This document shows positions 44,771-54,959 of a DNA stretch of 64,000 bases, piece by piece (the stretch's first letter is position 1; the number at the start of each line of letters is the position of its first letter). Both the position numbers and the translations under genes were made by a program. Below the pieces are notes generated by a model. That model was not told the DNA's origin. It was given only the letters and a program-made list of their open reading frames with translations, and did no database searches. This stretch comes from Chondrus crispus (taxonomy: Eukaryota; Rhodophyta; Florideophyceae; Gigartinales; Gigartinaceae). The DNA lies in NCBI RefSeq assembly GCF_000350225.1, contig NW_005179058.1, forward strand, positions 413,941-477,940, given 5' to 3'.

Positions 44771-46120
44771 TCATATTTTACAAACACTCGCCAACAGACT
44801 CGTCTGAGATGCGTATAGATAGTCTCCGACATTGCTCGGCAGTTTCAAAGTTTGCATTGCGTAGATCCTTTCGATGGACCGCAGCGCTCCCATGTCCCCC
44901 GACGTCACAAACGTGATCGCCACTCCCTTACGTCCAAACTTCCCGCTCCTGCAAATGCCATGTAAGTACGACTCCTGCTCGTTCAGCACGTCGTAGTTGA
45001 TCACCAGGCTCACCTGTTGCACATCGATCCCCCTCGACCAGATGTCTGTCGCGATCAGCACTTGCGAATGCCCCTTCCGAAACGAATCCATCACCTCGTT
45101 CCGCCGCTCTTGCGTCATGCTCCCGGACATCGACATCACCGTGAAGCCGTTCTCCACCATCTTCTTCGTAAGCCACTCAACGTTTCTCTTCTTGTTGCAA
45201 AAGATCACCGCCTGCGTGATCGTCAACATTTCGTACAGATCGCACAGAGTCTCAAACTTCCACTTTTCTTGCTCCATATCCACATAAAACTGCCAGAATC
45301 CGTCTAGGCTCAGTCAGTCGCGCTTCACTAGCACAGAAAATGGGTCTGTCATGAACTTTTCCGACATCTCAACCACCTGATCGGGCAAAGTCGCCGAAAC
45401 CAATGCCACTTGCACATCAGCCGGTATGGAGCGATATATGTCGTAGAACTGCTCCTTAAACCCACTCCCAAACATTTGATCAGCCTCATCCAAAACCAGC
45501 GTCTTCAACTTTTTGCAGTCCAATGCTCCTCTCTGAATCATATCAAACACACGCGCCGGAGCTCCAATGACAATATGCACTCCATTCTTCCCAAGCGCCC
45601 CCATATCCTCCCCCACTCTATTACCGCCCACGCACCCAAGCATTTAAGCATGGTGTACTCTCCGAACGAGCGAATATCACCCTCCGTCTGCTTCGAAAGA
45701 TACCGTATCGGAGAAAGAATGTGGACCTGGACAGCCTGCGAGTCCGGCGACGCGATTTGCAAGGACCCAAACGCAATCAATGACGTCTTCCCCGTGCCAC
45801 TCTGCGCCTGGGCGATCACGTCGCGCTTTCTGATGAGCGGCATGACGCAGTGCTGCTGGATGAGGGACGGGGCATAGTAGCCCGCTGAATAGATGCCGCG
45901 AAGCAAATCGGGCTCCAGTCGCATCGATTCGAACGAGAGGTGCTCGGTATCTTCCGCGACGTCCTGAAGTTGGCGGTCTCGGGCGGGTGGGCCGTGCCAC
46001 GCGAGGACTCCGAGCCCGCCGGGGAGGGCGACCGCAGCGAAGAGCCACGGGGACGGCGAGGCGGGCAGCAGTGGCGACGTGGAGGGATGACAGGCGACGC
46101 GGCGCGGACAACGCCCGATG
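44771..46120 (-). pseudogene. captured eIF4A-like DEAD-box RNA helicase (decayed)
   Basis: Minus-strand pieces give the family motifs in order. The Q-motif region is DLLRGIYSAGYYAPSLIQQ. Motif I is AQAQSGTGKTS (near 45810). Motif II is VLDEADQMF (near 45490), and SATLP lies near 45390. In the second domain are [40 protein letters not shown] (near 45020), and [14 protein letters not shown] where HRIGRSGR is expected. The spacing and wording are closest to eIF4A/eIF4A-III. Motif Ia is degenerate (SPIRYLSKQ), and frameshifts near 45620 and 45300 break the frame. It ends at 44771. The copy lies inside the CACTA element and is presumably a duplicate of a functional host gene. Confidence 0.75.
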
Positions 46121-46199
46121 GGGCGAGTGCCCTTCGCGGCGTCTGGAGCTCCGCATGTGATCTCTTGTGCTCATTGCACCAGCGTCACTTTTAGGTGGA

Positions 46200-46648
46200 G
46201 ATAACCGCCAAAAGGAACGAGTGCGGAGTGGGAAAGGGGGTCGGTAAGAACGGAAACTCGGGCGAGGCGCTGCCGGTTTAGATGTGGCGGGACGACGCCA
46301 TGACAGTTGTTGCCACTTGCGCGCGTCGCCTATCCGCCTTTACCATTACAGGTAAGCTGCATAACACCGCTTTCCTTGCGGGCAGTCGCGTGTTGGTTCC
46401 ACGAATTCCACGGCTGCCTGCTCCCACATCCATCGAAGTGGGACGAAATCATGTTCTGACACTGCTGTCGCACTACAGCAGCCATGCATATATTAACCCC
46501 TACTACGAATGCACTGCGCATATGCTACAGCGGTATTCCATATTTTCTCTCTAAATTGTAACTTGAGCACAGCTGTATGGACGCACACTACGGAGGTACT
46601 GCAGTTGGACTACTAGTCTTCCGGTCGTACTACGAGTAGCCTACGATC
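46200..46648. other. CACTA right subterminal region
   Basis: 450 bases between the captured helicase and the right terminus. No gene is seen. It holds the inverted match (46499-46520) to the left subterminal word. Confidence 0.4.
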
Positions 46649-46670
46649 GACGACAGTAGGGTTGCTAGGG
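46649..46670 (-). repeat. CACTA right terminal inverted repeat
   Basis: Read inward it starts CCCTAGCAACCCTACTGTCG, matching the left end at about 17 of 22 bases. The 3 bases after it (TCC) are the mutated target duplication of CCC. Confidence 0.8.
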
Positions 46671-46673
46671 TCC

Positions 46674-46698
46674 TATCGCTGGGAGTGTTTATGCTACA
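46674..46698 (+). repeat. gyp2 5' LTR, right part
   Basis: TATCGCTGGGAGTGTTTATGCTACA matches the last 25 bases of the 3' LTR (57163-57187) with two or three differences. It is the remainder of the LTR cut by the CACTA element. Confidence 0.88.
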
Positions 46699-46699
46699 G

Positions 46700-46715
46700 T
46701 GGTCTCCCGACCTAG
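46700..46715 (+). promoter_or_regulatory. gyp2 primer binding site, tRNA-Tyr-like
   Basis: TGGTCTCCCGACCTAG, one base after the LTR, is identical to the primer site of gyp1 at 7137-7152 although the two LTR families are unrelated. Confidence 0.8.
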
Positions 46716-46778
46716 AAGACCGTGGAGTCCGATCTCCGAGAAGACTTCCGCTTCCCTTCGCAAACCGATGGCGTCGAG

Positions 46779-49349
46779 ATGAGCCAAGAGTTTGAGCCCT
46801 CGATCCGCTCCAAAGCGGCGGATCTGAGTCCGACCGCTGTGCAGTCCCCAGCCGCCCCGTCGGGCGACGGCGACGCAAGTCTTCGTGACCGCGAACCGTC
46901 GCTCGGTTCCTCCGAGGAAAGAGCGGCGGCGATGTTCGAACGCATAGCCGAATACATCGACGAAGTCCGTACTTCCCTTCCGATCGATGTATCGGACCAT
47001 GTATACACTCGATGTATGGCCGAACTCCGCTCCCTGCGTGAAGGGAGGTTCGATAGAGTGACGCAGTCGTTAGAGAATTTCTGAGCACTGATCGGCGAGT
47101 TACACTCGCGGATAGTGCTCGTCGAAGACTCCCGTTTCGCCTCGCCCGGACCGTCCGGGCAAGGTCGTCCTGAGAGGCCGACCTCGGTGAGACGACCCGA
47201 GGACCGAACCTCTCCGTCCGCAGAGCAATTGGGTGCGTTCGCGCACCTCTCCGCTGAGCTCGACGCCACTCGTCGGCGTGCTCGTGACATGGAACGTACC
47301 ATGGCCGAAAGGCTACCCGGTGCCCCCTCAAGAGGGCCTGGTGGTACCGTACCTCCGAGCGCCGCCACCCCTGAAGGTTGGCGTCCGACTGGTGCCGCTA
47401 CCAATTGGACTGCAGAAGGAAGCCGTCCTCCGATAGACGCGAACTTGGCGTCTGAGACCCAAGCCTTGCCGCCTATCGCCGGAAGTAGGCGGCAAGTGGA
47501 CCGCGTATCGTACGCGGACGAACAGGATCGTGGAGGAGCCGCTCGCAGATCCGGAGAACCGATGTTCTCCGTAGATCCCCGCTGGGGCGGCTAACCGCCG
47601 GCGAGTTACGCCGAGTATCCAGGTCCGGTAGTCGTCCGTACGCTACCGGTTACCTCCTTCAGCACGCTGGGTCCCGCTGAACCCGGGCTCGAGCCGGTAC
47701 ATACGATGATCCAATAGTTCAGCGCCGTTGCTGACTATCGTATGTACCGCTTGGATAACACCTCGAGGCTAGTTACCTCGGGTGACGCGGGACGGATGGC
47801 GAAGTACGTCCAACGCTGTCGTGGGATCCGTTCCACGATGCGCAGCTTCGACGGTGCCGACCCGATCTAGCTGCTGCCGTTTTTGAAGGATATCGGAATC
47901 ACCTTCAACTGGCAACACCTGACCGAAGGTGTTGCGGTACGAGTCCTCGCACACTTCCTCGAGCGCGACGCGGAGCGCCTGTATACGAGTTATACGATGC
48001 GTGGCCTCTGCGCCGGCCAGCGCCATGACGACGTGAGCTGGCCGGGGCTCGTGAATCAATTCTTAAAACGCTACCTCACGGACGACGTGTTAGGTGAAGC
48101 GTACGACGCTGTCGCTACGGCGCGACAGCAATCGCATGACACGGAAAGCACGTTTTCTGACCGACTCGAGACTGCCGCGTTCCAATGCACGGCAGTCTTC
48201 TCCGAACAGTCCCTCGCGCACTACTTCGTGCGGGGACTTGCACCGGCAACCCGTGCCGCAGTATCCGAAACTGTGCAAAGGCTGCCAGGCAGTCAGAAGA
48301 CCGATCTTCCGACCATCCGCCGTATCGCCACGGCGGAAGGTACAACGTACCGCGCTCGGCGCGGTTTACCTCTGCCAGATTCGAAACCGGCAGGGAGGGC
48401 TGGCAGGACTACGAAGTCCGCCGCGACAAGTTCGCCCGCCTCGATCCTCCATATCGGGGAGGATGAGTGGCAGGCCGACCCTGTCCTCATTACGCAAGAA
48501 GCAGGGCCCGTGGGGGCACAAACCCCCTCACCGATGTCGACCGGAACGACATCGAGTTACGCGACCGCGTTCACGGCCACTCCAAGAGTGGTAAGGGGTA
48601 CGGACCCCCGGGTCGCAGAGCTCGACATATCGAACCGAGATGCAGGAGGCGAAGCGCCTCGCGTGCCCCTTCTCACCGATGAGGAGGCGCGGCACGCGGT
48701 GACCTTCGCCTCAACGGACGGCAGCGCGTACGTGTGCTGGCTATGCCGTACGTACGGGCATGCCATGTACGCGTGCCCGTTCCTGTCGCCGGAACAACGA
48801 ATGTTCACGGCGTACAGGAACTACCGCTACCAGATGGAGACGCGCCCCGGTGCGCGTAATCTCCTCCGGCAAGCGGCGAGCGAGGGCCGTCCCCCGCGTC
48901 AAGGTTTCCCGAACCGATCGGGTGGGGGCGCACGCTTCGCCCCCCGTGGAGGCGGATACCGTCGTAACGAAGTCGATCGTCGGGATCGACCCGCCTACCG
49001 GCGGGCGGACACAAGGTACCCCCGTAGAGAAGAAAGAGGAGACCGAGACCGTTCTCGGTTACCCTAACAGGTACAAAATGCGATAATGTACCTGCAAGAC
49101 TGGGTAGAGGATCCGTACCCTCTACCCATGGAGGGTCACGAAGGCGAGCCGACTCGCTTCGTCCCCCGTATCCTGCGACGACCGGACGCCGCAGGTCAAG
49201 GCCCGGAAGTACCCGAATACTTCGCCAGGGCCGCTGAGCCGCAGTGGGGGAATCGTCCCGACCCACGCGCACGGCTACCCGAAGAAGACCTGGCCGTCGA
49301 TAGCCAGGAGGTTAGCTACGATAGCACAGGTAGTTCGAAAAAAGGGTAA
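46779..49349 (+). pseudogene. gyp2 gag (one frame, several in-frame stops)
   Basis: A single reading frame from ATG 46779 (MSQEFEPSIRSKAADLSP) to 49349 contains stops at 47082-47084 (TGA), 47592-47594 (TAA), near 47717 (TAG), near 47869 (TAG) and near 49067 (TAA), but no frameshift. The first part is acidic with helical stretches. The capsid-like segment is 47880-48330 (LLPFLKDIGITFNWQHLTEG; GLAPATRAAVSETVQRLPGS). A perfect CCHC zinc knuckle, CWLCRTYGHAMYAC, lies near 48735, followed by an Arg/Gly-rich basic tail. The product packages RNA. All but the last stop could come from C-to-T changes in CGA, CAA or CAG codons. Confidence 0.8.
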
Positions 49350-49489
49350 AGACGGTTACGTACACGCAGTCGCGTGAGCCGTCTCTTCCCCACGAACCAG
49401 ACCCGACCCCGCGTGCTCGCCAAGGACACGGGACGTATTGTCCAATAATACATCCCCCGCTACCGGAGGCGAACACGGGAGCTAATGTA

Positions 49490-49891
49490 ATGCCGATACA
49501 GGAGAGAGCGCACGTCGAGGCCTCCGAAGGCCCGACGTTAGGAGAACAAGACACGGGGACAGCCAACGTCCCGGTGAGGCGTAACAAAGGCGACGAGGGC
49601 AACGACGACCGAAAAGATTCGGTCGACCCCCTGACTCCCGCGAGCCCAAGGTCGCCGGAGAAAGGTCCGTGTCGTACGGAATCGAGTAATCCGAGGGGCG
49701 TCACTGATCCGCGGACGCCCCAACGAAGGGGGAGAAGGAAACGCAAGCGGGGCCAGCACCGAAATCGAAGGCCCCGGCGGAACGACCTCACCGATAAGGC
49801 CGCCCCGAAGGTTGTCCAGCGTCATTTGCCTTATGACGTCGAAGATCTACAACGTCCTCAGCTCGATAGCCACAGAGGGAAATGCATTTAA
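49490..49891 (+). CDS. charged linker ORF between gyp2 gag and protease
   Basis: An open frame of 133 codons (MPIQERAHVEASEGPTLGEQ, then Arg/Lys-rich RRGRRKRKRGQHRNRRPRRN) overlaps the start of the protease frame. Gag and protease share one frame, but that frame is full of stops in 49350-49800, so the real path between them is unclear. This ORF could be the linker in a shifted frame. There is no known domain. Confidence 0.3.
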   Translation: MPIQERAHVEASEGPTLGEQDTGTANVPVRRNKGDEGNDDRKDSVDPLTPASPRSPEKGPCRTESSNPRGVTDPRTPQRRGRRKRKRGQHRNRRPRRNDLTDKAAPKVVQRHLPYDVEDLQRPQLDSHRGKCI

Positions 49892-51008
49892 ACCCCGCAC
49901 GATCGCCGTTGATACGTGCTCGGGGTATATTCTGGTGAGGAAGGCGGACCTTCCCCCCGATTGGACGCGTTTCATCGTGCACGACGCACCTCTGCCACGA
50001 TTGGCAGGCGCGAATAGCAACCCCCTCAAGCTTTCGGCCGTCGTTCGCCTGGCCGTGCGTTTGAGGAACACGGTGTTCCGAATTCCGTTCGTAGTCGCGG
50101 ACCGGCTCGCCGTGCCAGTCCTCATCGGCACGGCCTTCATCGATACGCACGTGCGATGTATCGACATCGAAGCTCAACGAATAGAGCTACGCCAAGGCGG
50201 TTCTGTCGCCATCGTCGACGGAAAAGGGGAGTCGACTCCCCCTACCAGGCGACACGGACGACACACGGGTCGGCCGTACGTACGCGAGGAGGCCCCGCAG
50301 GCGATCCGAATCGCCCACTGGGTTACCATCCCCGCGATGTCACAAGCCCGTGTGCGTGTGACAACCGCGGGGAGGGGCCTCGTGTTCCTGGAGCCCAAGC
50401 CCTCACTCCAACACCGACATGGAGTGAGGCTGACGAATGGCGTCGCGGAGGTCCTACCGAATCAGACCTTCGACGTCATCGTCGCGAATTTCTCACGACG
50501 AGAAAGGCGGCTTCGGAAGCACACCGTCGTGGGATACGCGAAGCGCAACCCCCTCGCGGTCCTCACCCCCGAACGTAAGGTCGCCGAAGGCATCGCGCAC
50601 GCGCTACACCTGACCGACTTGACCGATCAAGTCGGTGGGGTAGGAGTTGGCCGATCCAACTCCGACGATAATACCACCGCAGGGGGGTCGACCGGGACGA
50701 ACGGTCACTTTTATGCCAACCGACGGCGAGGAGTACTGTACTCCACCAGCAAAAGGATCCCGAAAATTCACCGATGGATTGGGAAAAAGAGATCGATCTG
50801 TCATACATCGACGATGACAAGCTCCGTGGCCACGTACTCGAGATGCTCCGTAAGCACTCGAGTCTGTGGAGCGGTGCGCTTGGAACGATCCAAGCCACGG
50901 GGCACCGCATTCCCCTCGAACCGGGAACGAAACCGATTCGTTCTATGCCCTATCGGAAGGGCCCGGCCATGCGCGAAATGGTCACGAAGGAGATCAGCAA
51001 GATATTGA
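49812..51008 (+). CDS. gyp2 protease and dUTPase-like linker domain
   Basis: The ORF reads TIAVDTCSGYILVRKADLPP near 49900, a retropepsin active-site region in which the Gly of DTG is Cys (DTC-SG), and VPVLIGTAFID near 50120, the second motif. After a basic spacer comes a beta-rich segment (50310-50560: VTTAGRGLVFLEPKPSLQHR, then VIVANFSRRE) equivalent to that of gyp1. The last 110 codons overlap the pol frame, which lies at minus one, and are probably not used. Protease would cut the gag and pol proteins. The Cys may reduce activity, so whether this copy works is doubtful. Confidence 0.65.
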   Translation: MSSVICLMTSKIYNVLSSIATEGNAFKPRTIAVDTCSGYILVRKADLPPDWTRFIVHDAPLPRLAGANSNPLKLSAVVRLAVRLRNTVFRIPFVVADRLAVPVLIGTAFIDTHVRCIDIEAQRIELRQGGSVAIVDGKGESTPPTRRHGRHTGRPYVREEAPQAIRIAHWVTIPAMSQARVRVTTAGRGLVFLEPKPSLQHRHGVRLTNGVAEVLPNQTFDVIVANFSRRERRLRKHTVVGYAKRNPLAVLTPERKVAEGIAHALHLTDLTDQVGGVGVGRSNSDDNTTAGGSTGTNGHFYANRRRGVLYSTSKRIPKIHRWIGKKRSICHTSTMTSSVATYSRCSVSTRVCGAVRLERSKPRGTAFPSNRERNRFVLCPIGRARPCAKWSRRRSARY

Positions 51009-54000
51009 AGGCAGGGGTTATCGAACCCGCGAGCACCGAGTGGACGTCCCCCGTGGTGCTCGTGCCGAAGAAAGACGGCTCTCTTCGGTTCTGCGTGGAC
51101 TACCGGCGTCTCAACGCGAAGACGGCAGCGGATTCGTATCCACTGCCACGGATGGACGACTGCATCGACTCGTTAGAAGATGCAGCCGTCTTCACCACGT
51201 TGGACTGCAATTCCGGTTATTGGCAGATCCCGGTCGCTCCGGAAGACCGAGATAAGACCACGTTTACGACGCACACGGGCACGTTTCGCCACTTGCGCAT
51301 GCCGTTTGGACTCAAAAGGGCACCGGCCACCTTCCAACGTGCGCTCGACATAATACTCTCCAGAGTCCGCTGGCAAATATGTCTCGTCTATCTCGACGAC
51401 GTGATCGTGTTCTCCCGTACGCACGGAGAACACGCGAGGCATCTCGATACCGTGTTGAGCTTACTGCGGAGTTCCGGTATCTCCCTTCAGCTCAAGAAGT
51501 GCAGCTTCTTCCGACCGAAGGTGCACTACCTGGGGCACGTCATCTCCTCAGGCAAGTTGAGCGTGGCCGATACGGTGGCCGACGCTTTCAAGACGTTCAC
51601 GTTCCCGAGGACGTTGACGCAAGTGCGCTCGTTCCTCGGGGCGTGTAACGTATACCGCCGATTCATTAAGGGGTTGGCTAAGATTGTGCGTCCTCTGACC
51701 GACATGACGCGCAAGGATTCGGATCCTGATTTCTATAACCCCACGGAGCTGCAACTTCAGGCGTTTGAGAACCTTAAGAAGTGCATGATCGCTCCGCCGA
51801 TCCTCGCGTTGCCCCGGCACGGTCGTCCGTACATGATAGAAACCGACGCGAGTGCCTACCAACTCGGCTGCACCTTACTTCAGGAGCACGAAGAGCCAAA
51901 CGACTGGCGGCCCGTGGGGTATTGGTCGTACTCACTGTCCGATAGTGAGCGCAACTACAGCGCTACCGAACGCGAGTGCTTCGCCGTAGTGTGGGCCGTC
52001 CGCACACTACGGCCGTACGTAGAAGGCACGAAGTTCACCGTACGGACGGACCATGACGCCCTCCAATGGCTCATGTCCCTCACCGAGAGTTCCGGAAGAC
52101 TCACCCGGTGGCGGCTACGTCTGGCTGAATACGATTTCACCATTCAGTACCGCCCCGGACGCGTGCATCAGGTGCCCGATGCCCTGTCACGACTCGTGTC
52201 GCCGAAGGTCGCCGATGACCCTCGCCCCACCGTCGAGGTGGATAACGACGTCCCCACTTTCGACGGGGGCACGACAGTTCGAGACGTATCGAACGAGCTC
52301 ACGGACCACGTTTGTACCGCGAGCTGCGATCATCAGGCCGTCCATGTCTTCGTAACGACACGGAATCAAGCCGAAGCGCAAACAAGGTCGCGCGCACGGA
52401 AGCGCGACGAACCGCGAGGTGACGACGAAGCCCCCGCTCTCCAAGAACCCAATTCGTTTTGGAAGGAGAACGACGAGTTCGACGCCGCCAACATCCAGCG
52501 CGCCGAAGACCCCGTGGCTGGCGCACTCGACTTTCTGGGCGCCCCACAGCAGGACGACCTTCCGGCCCTTCTTACGATAGAGGAGATAGCCGAGGAGCAA
52601 CGCGTAGATGACTTCTGCCAAACCGTTTTGGCACGACAGTCAGAGTCCCGGGACTCCGCGTTCTTCGAGGACCACCAAGGGGTGCTCAAACGGAGACACC
52701 CCTTCGACCCTGATATCGTTCAGGTGGTGGTACCTCGGACGCTCCGCGCCAGGCTCCTTCGCCTGTGCCACAACCCGGCCATCGGGGGGCACCCGGGCCA
52801 GAACCGTATGTACTACACACTTCGACGCGAGTACTACTGGCCCCACCTGGCTGCAGACGTCGCAGCCACGGTGCGGGGGTGTAGAACCTGCGCGATGAAC
52901 CGGGTGAAGCTGAGGAAACATCTCAACCGATTGAGGTTGTTTCCAGCTACGAGGCCCCTCGAGAGCCTCGCAATCGACATCTTGGGGCCGCTCCCCAAGA
53001 CGAAGACAGAAAAACGATTCCTGCTCGTGATTACGGACCGCTTCAGTAAGCTGACGCAAGTCGTTGCGCTCCGCACGATAACAGCGCACACGGTCGCAGT
53101 TGCGTTCTGCGACTCGTGGGTGTTCAAGTATGGTGTCCCTCGCACGTTGCTTTCGGACAACGGCCTTCAGTTTAATGCCAAGTTCTTCCACGGCACGTGC
53201 CGCGATCTGGGGATAACGAATTTGTACACTTCGGCGTACCATCCCCAGACGAACGGGCAAGTCGAGCGATATAGCCGAACAATCGCCTCGATGCTACGGA
53301 ACTACGTGGGTGAACACCAGGACGACTGGGATGTGTACGTGGGGCCGCTTACGTACGCGTACAACTCCCACGTACATCGCACCACACGCACCACGCCGTT
53401 TGAGCTCGTGCTCAGCAGGCCACCGCCGGAGTTCTCTCTCCGACGGGCGAACGGCGACGCGCCCCCTTCCGATACGGGGAACCAACGTGCCGAGTTCCTC
53501 AAGACCTTGGACTCGACTTTCCAAAAGGCCTACGGGAGCCTGCGTCGGACGCAGGCTCGGTACAAGCGCGACTTCGATAAGCGCATACGACGTATTAATT
53601 CCCGGCTCCGTCCCGGAGAATATGTATATCTCAACCTCACCGATGGGGCTAAGACGTCGAACAAGCTCGCCTGGCCCGCTGTCGGACCCTACCGCGTGCT
53701 CGCCAATGACCGCCGAACCATCACGATCGATCGTGATGGGGTCACCGAGCGAGTCTCCGCCGACCGCTGCGTGTACGCGCCGCCTCCGATAGACGCGCCA
53801 CGAGCAAGTACGACGACCCCGCGGGACCGCGCCCATAAGATCACCGCGGGAACGCAGTATGCTGTCGAACGGCTACTGAGACATCGAGTCCTTGAAGACG
53901 GAACTACGGAGTTCCTCATCAAGTGGGCGGATTACGACGCGCCCACTTGGACTGCGCGGACTCACGTCCCGGAGGAGTTGGTGTCTTGTTACGCCCAACG

Positions 54001-54061
54001 CCTCCGGAAACGTACCGACAGGGACCTCACCCAAACCGTGAACGCGGACGTTCACGCTTAA
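50774..54061 (+). CDS. gyp2 pol: RT, RNase H, integrase, chromodomain (intact, 1095 aa)
   Basis: The whole ORF is uninterrupted. RT (about 30-300): RFCVDYRRLN (105-114), TLDCNSGYWQ (142-151), active site YLDD at 206-209. RNase H (about 350-470): Asp358 in ETDAS, Glu400 region, Asp426. Integrase zinc site: His666, His673, Cys703, Cys706. Integrase core: Asp735, Asp795, Glu831, a perfect DD35E spacing. GPY segment at 971-973. Chromodomain 1029-1080 (YAVERLLRHRVLEDG; FLIKWADYDAPTW). This is the order of Ty3/gypsy chromoviruses. ATG 50774 is the first Met, but the frame is open from about 50675, so it is probably expressed by a minus-one shift from the protease frame. It is the only full-length enzyme gene left in the window. 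Confidence 0.93.
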   Translation: MDWEKEIDLSYIDDDKLRGHVLEMLRKHSSLWSGALGTIQATGHRIPLEPGTKPIRSMPYRKGPAMREMVTKEISKILKAGVIEPASTEWTSPVVLVPKKDGSLRFCVDYRRLNAKTAADSYPLPRMDDCIDSLEDAAVFTTLDCNSGYWQIPVAPEDRDKTTFTTHTGTFRHLRMPFGLKRAPATFQRALDIILSRVRWQICLVYLDDVIVFSRTHGEHARHLDTVLSLLRSSGISLQLKKCSFFRPKVHYLGHVISSGKLSVADTVADAFKTFTFPRTLTQVRSFLGACNVYRRFIKGLAKIVRPLTDMTRKDSDPDFYNPTELQLQAFENLKKCMIAPPILALPRHGRPYMIETDASAYQLGCTLLQEHEEPNDWRPVGYWSYSLSDSERNYSATERECFAVVWAVRTLRPYVEGTKFTVRTDHDALQWLMSLTESSGRLTRWRLRLAEYDFTIQYRPGRVHQVPDALSRLVSPKVADDPRPTVEVDNDVPTFDGGTTVRDVSNELTDHVCTASCDHQAVHVFVTTRNQAEAQTRSRARKRDEPRGDDEAPALQEPNSFWKENDEFDAANIQRAEDPVAGALDFLGAPQQDDLPALLTIEEIAEEQRVDDFCQTVLARQSESRDSAFFEDHQGVLKRRHPFDPDIVQVVVPRTLRARLLRLCHNPAIGGHPGQNRMYYTLRREYYWPHLAADVAATVRGCRTCAMNRVKLRKHLNRLRLFPATRPLESLAIDILGPLPKTKTEKRFLLVITDRFSKLTQVVALRTITAHTVAVAFCDSWVFKYGVPRTLLSDNGLQFNAKFFHGTCRDLGITNLYTSAYHPQTNGQVERYSRTIASMLRNYVGEHQDDWDVYVGPLTYAYNSHVHRTTRTTPFELVLSRPPPEFSLRRANGDAPPSDTGNQRAEFLKTLDSTFQKAYGSLRRTQARYKRDFDKRIRRINSRLRPGEYVYLNLTDGAKTSNKLAWPAVGPYRVLANDRRTITIDRDGVTERVSADRCVYAPPPIDAPRASTTTPRDRAHKITAGTQYAVERLLRHRVLEDGTTEFLIKWADYDAPTWTARTHVPEELVSCYAQRLRKRTDRDLTQTVNADVHA

Positions 54062-54959
54062 GGGGGGGCCCTCAACCGCTCCTTTGCGGATTAACCCCAG
54101 CCTGCACGAACAGACTAGAAGGGGAAGCGAAGGAGGTCGGCGGACCCTATCCGAGGGTCACAGCCGGGGACGCGTTCAAGTCAAGTCGTCTTGACTTATC
54201 GGACGTCAAGGACGCGAGACATAAGAACAGGACAGTACGAACTGCCTGAAAAAAAATGTTGGGCCCTCGTAATGACCGACATTACGAGGACTGCAATACC
54301 CCGTTCGGATCCGAAAAGTCGGACGACACCCCCCCTCGAACAGGATTGCCGGACGATCCGTTAAGTCCAGCAACCACGGCGAGGAGGGGCGCCCGACGAA
54401 CGAGACGATCAGCGGTGGAATCACGAGAGCCCCTCGGTGGGCAGAGTAAGCGACGAGAATGCCCGTTGCATGTGTCTCAGAATATCCGAGAAGGTTCGGG
54501 CTCACTTCGAGCCCTCAGTCCGCATCCGGGTCCGATAACCCGACGGACGACATGGTCATGACCCTATCGATAGGGGTCGTGCGCGAGGAAACGCGCAAAA
54601 GGCGTTTTCAGATGAGCAGGCGAGTGAGGCTGCGTTCGCCTCAACAATCGCCAGGATAGTTAAGGAAGGGGCGTAAGCGCGAGAGCAACTCGGTCGGAGG
54701 GGCACCAATATATGCGCACACACGTGTACTGTCAGCCCCAATTAGAACTTTTTGTCGATAATCACGGCGCATGCCATGATTTAATTTTGGGAAGATTTCT
54801 TCCTCAGACGACAGCGCACCAATCAGGAACCGTGCTTTGATTTTTTGGCAGAAATTGTTTTCGCGGGAAATTATGACAATTTTTGGGATGATTTTCTGAT
54901 TGCGCGGCGGACGGAAAAAGGTCGCAGCACACGTGTATTACAAGAAAAGTGCCAATCCA

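Larger units (their letters stand above)
35010..46670 (-). mobile_element. CACTA/EnSpm DNA transposon carrying host gene pieces
   Basis: The ends are imperfect terminal inverted repeats starting CCCTAGCAA (35010-35031 and the reverse of 46649-46670, about 17 of 22 bases matching). They sit in the 5' LTR of gyp2 with a 3-bp duplication CCC/TCC (35007-35009 and 46671-46673), the size typical of CACTA elements. Inside are a Tnp2-type transposase (minus, 39767-36345), a divergent second gene (plus, 39959-41628), and about 5 kb with fragments of host-like genes. A subterminal word (GCGCAGTATGTGCGTAGTA at 35053-35071) recurs in related form, inverted, at 46499-46520. Confidence 0.85.
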
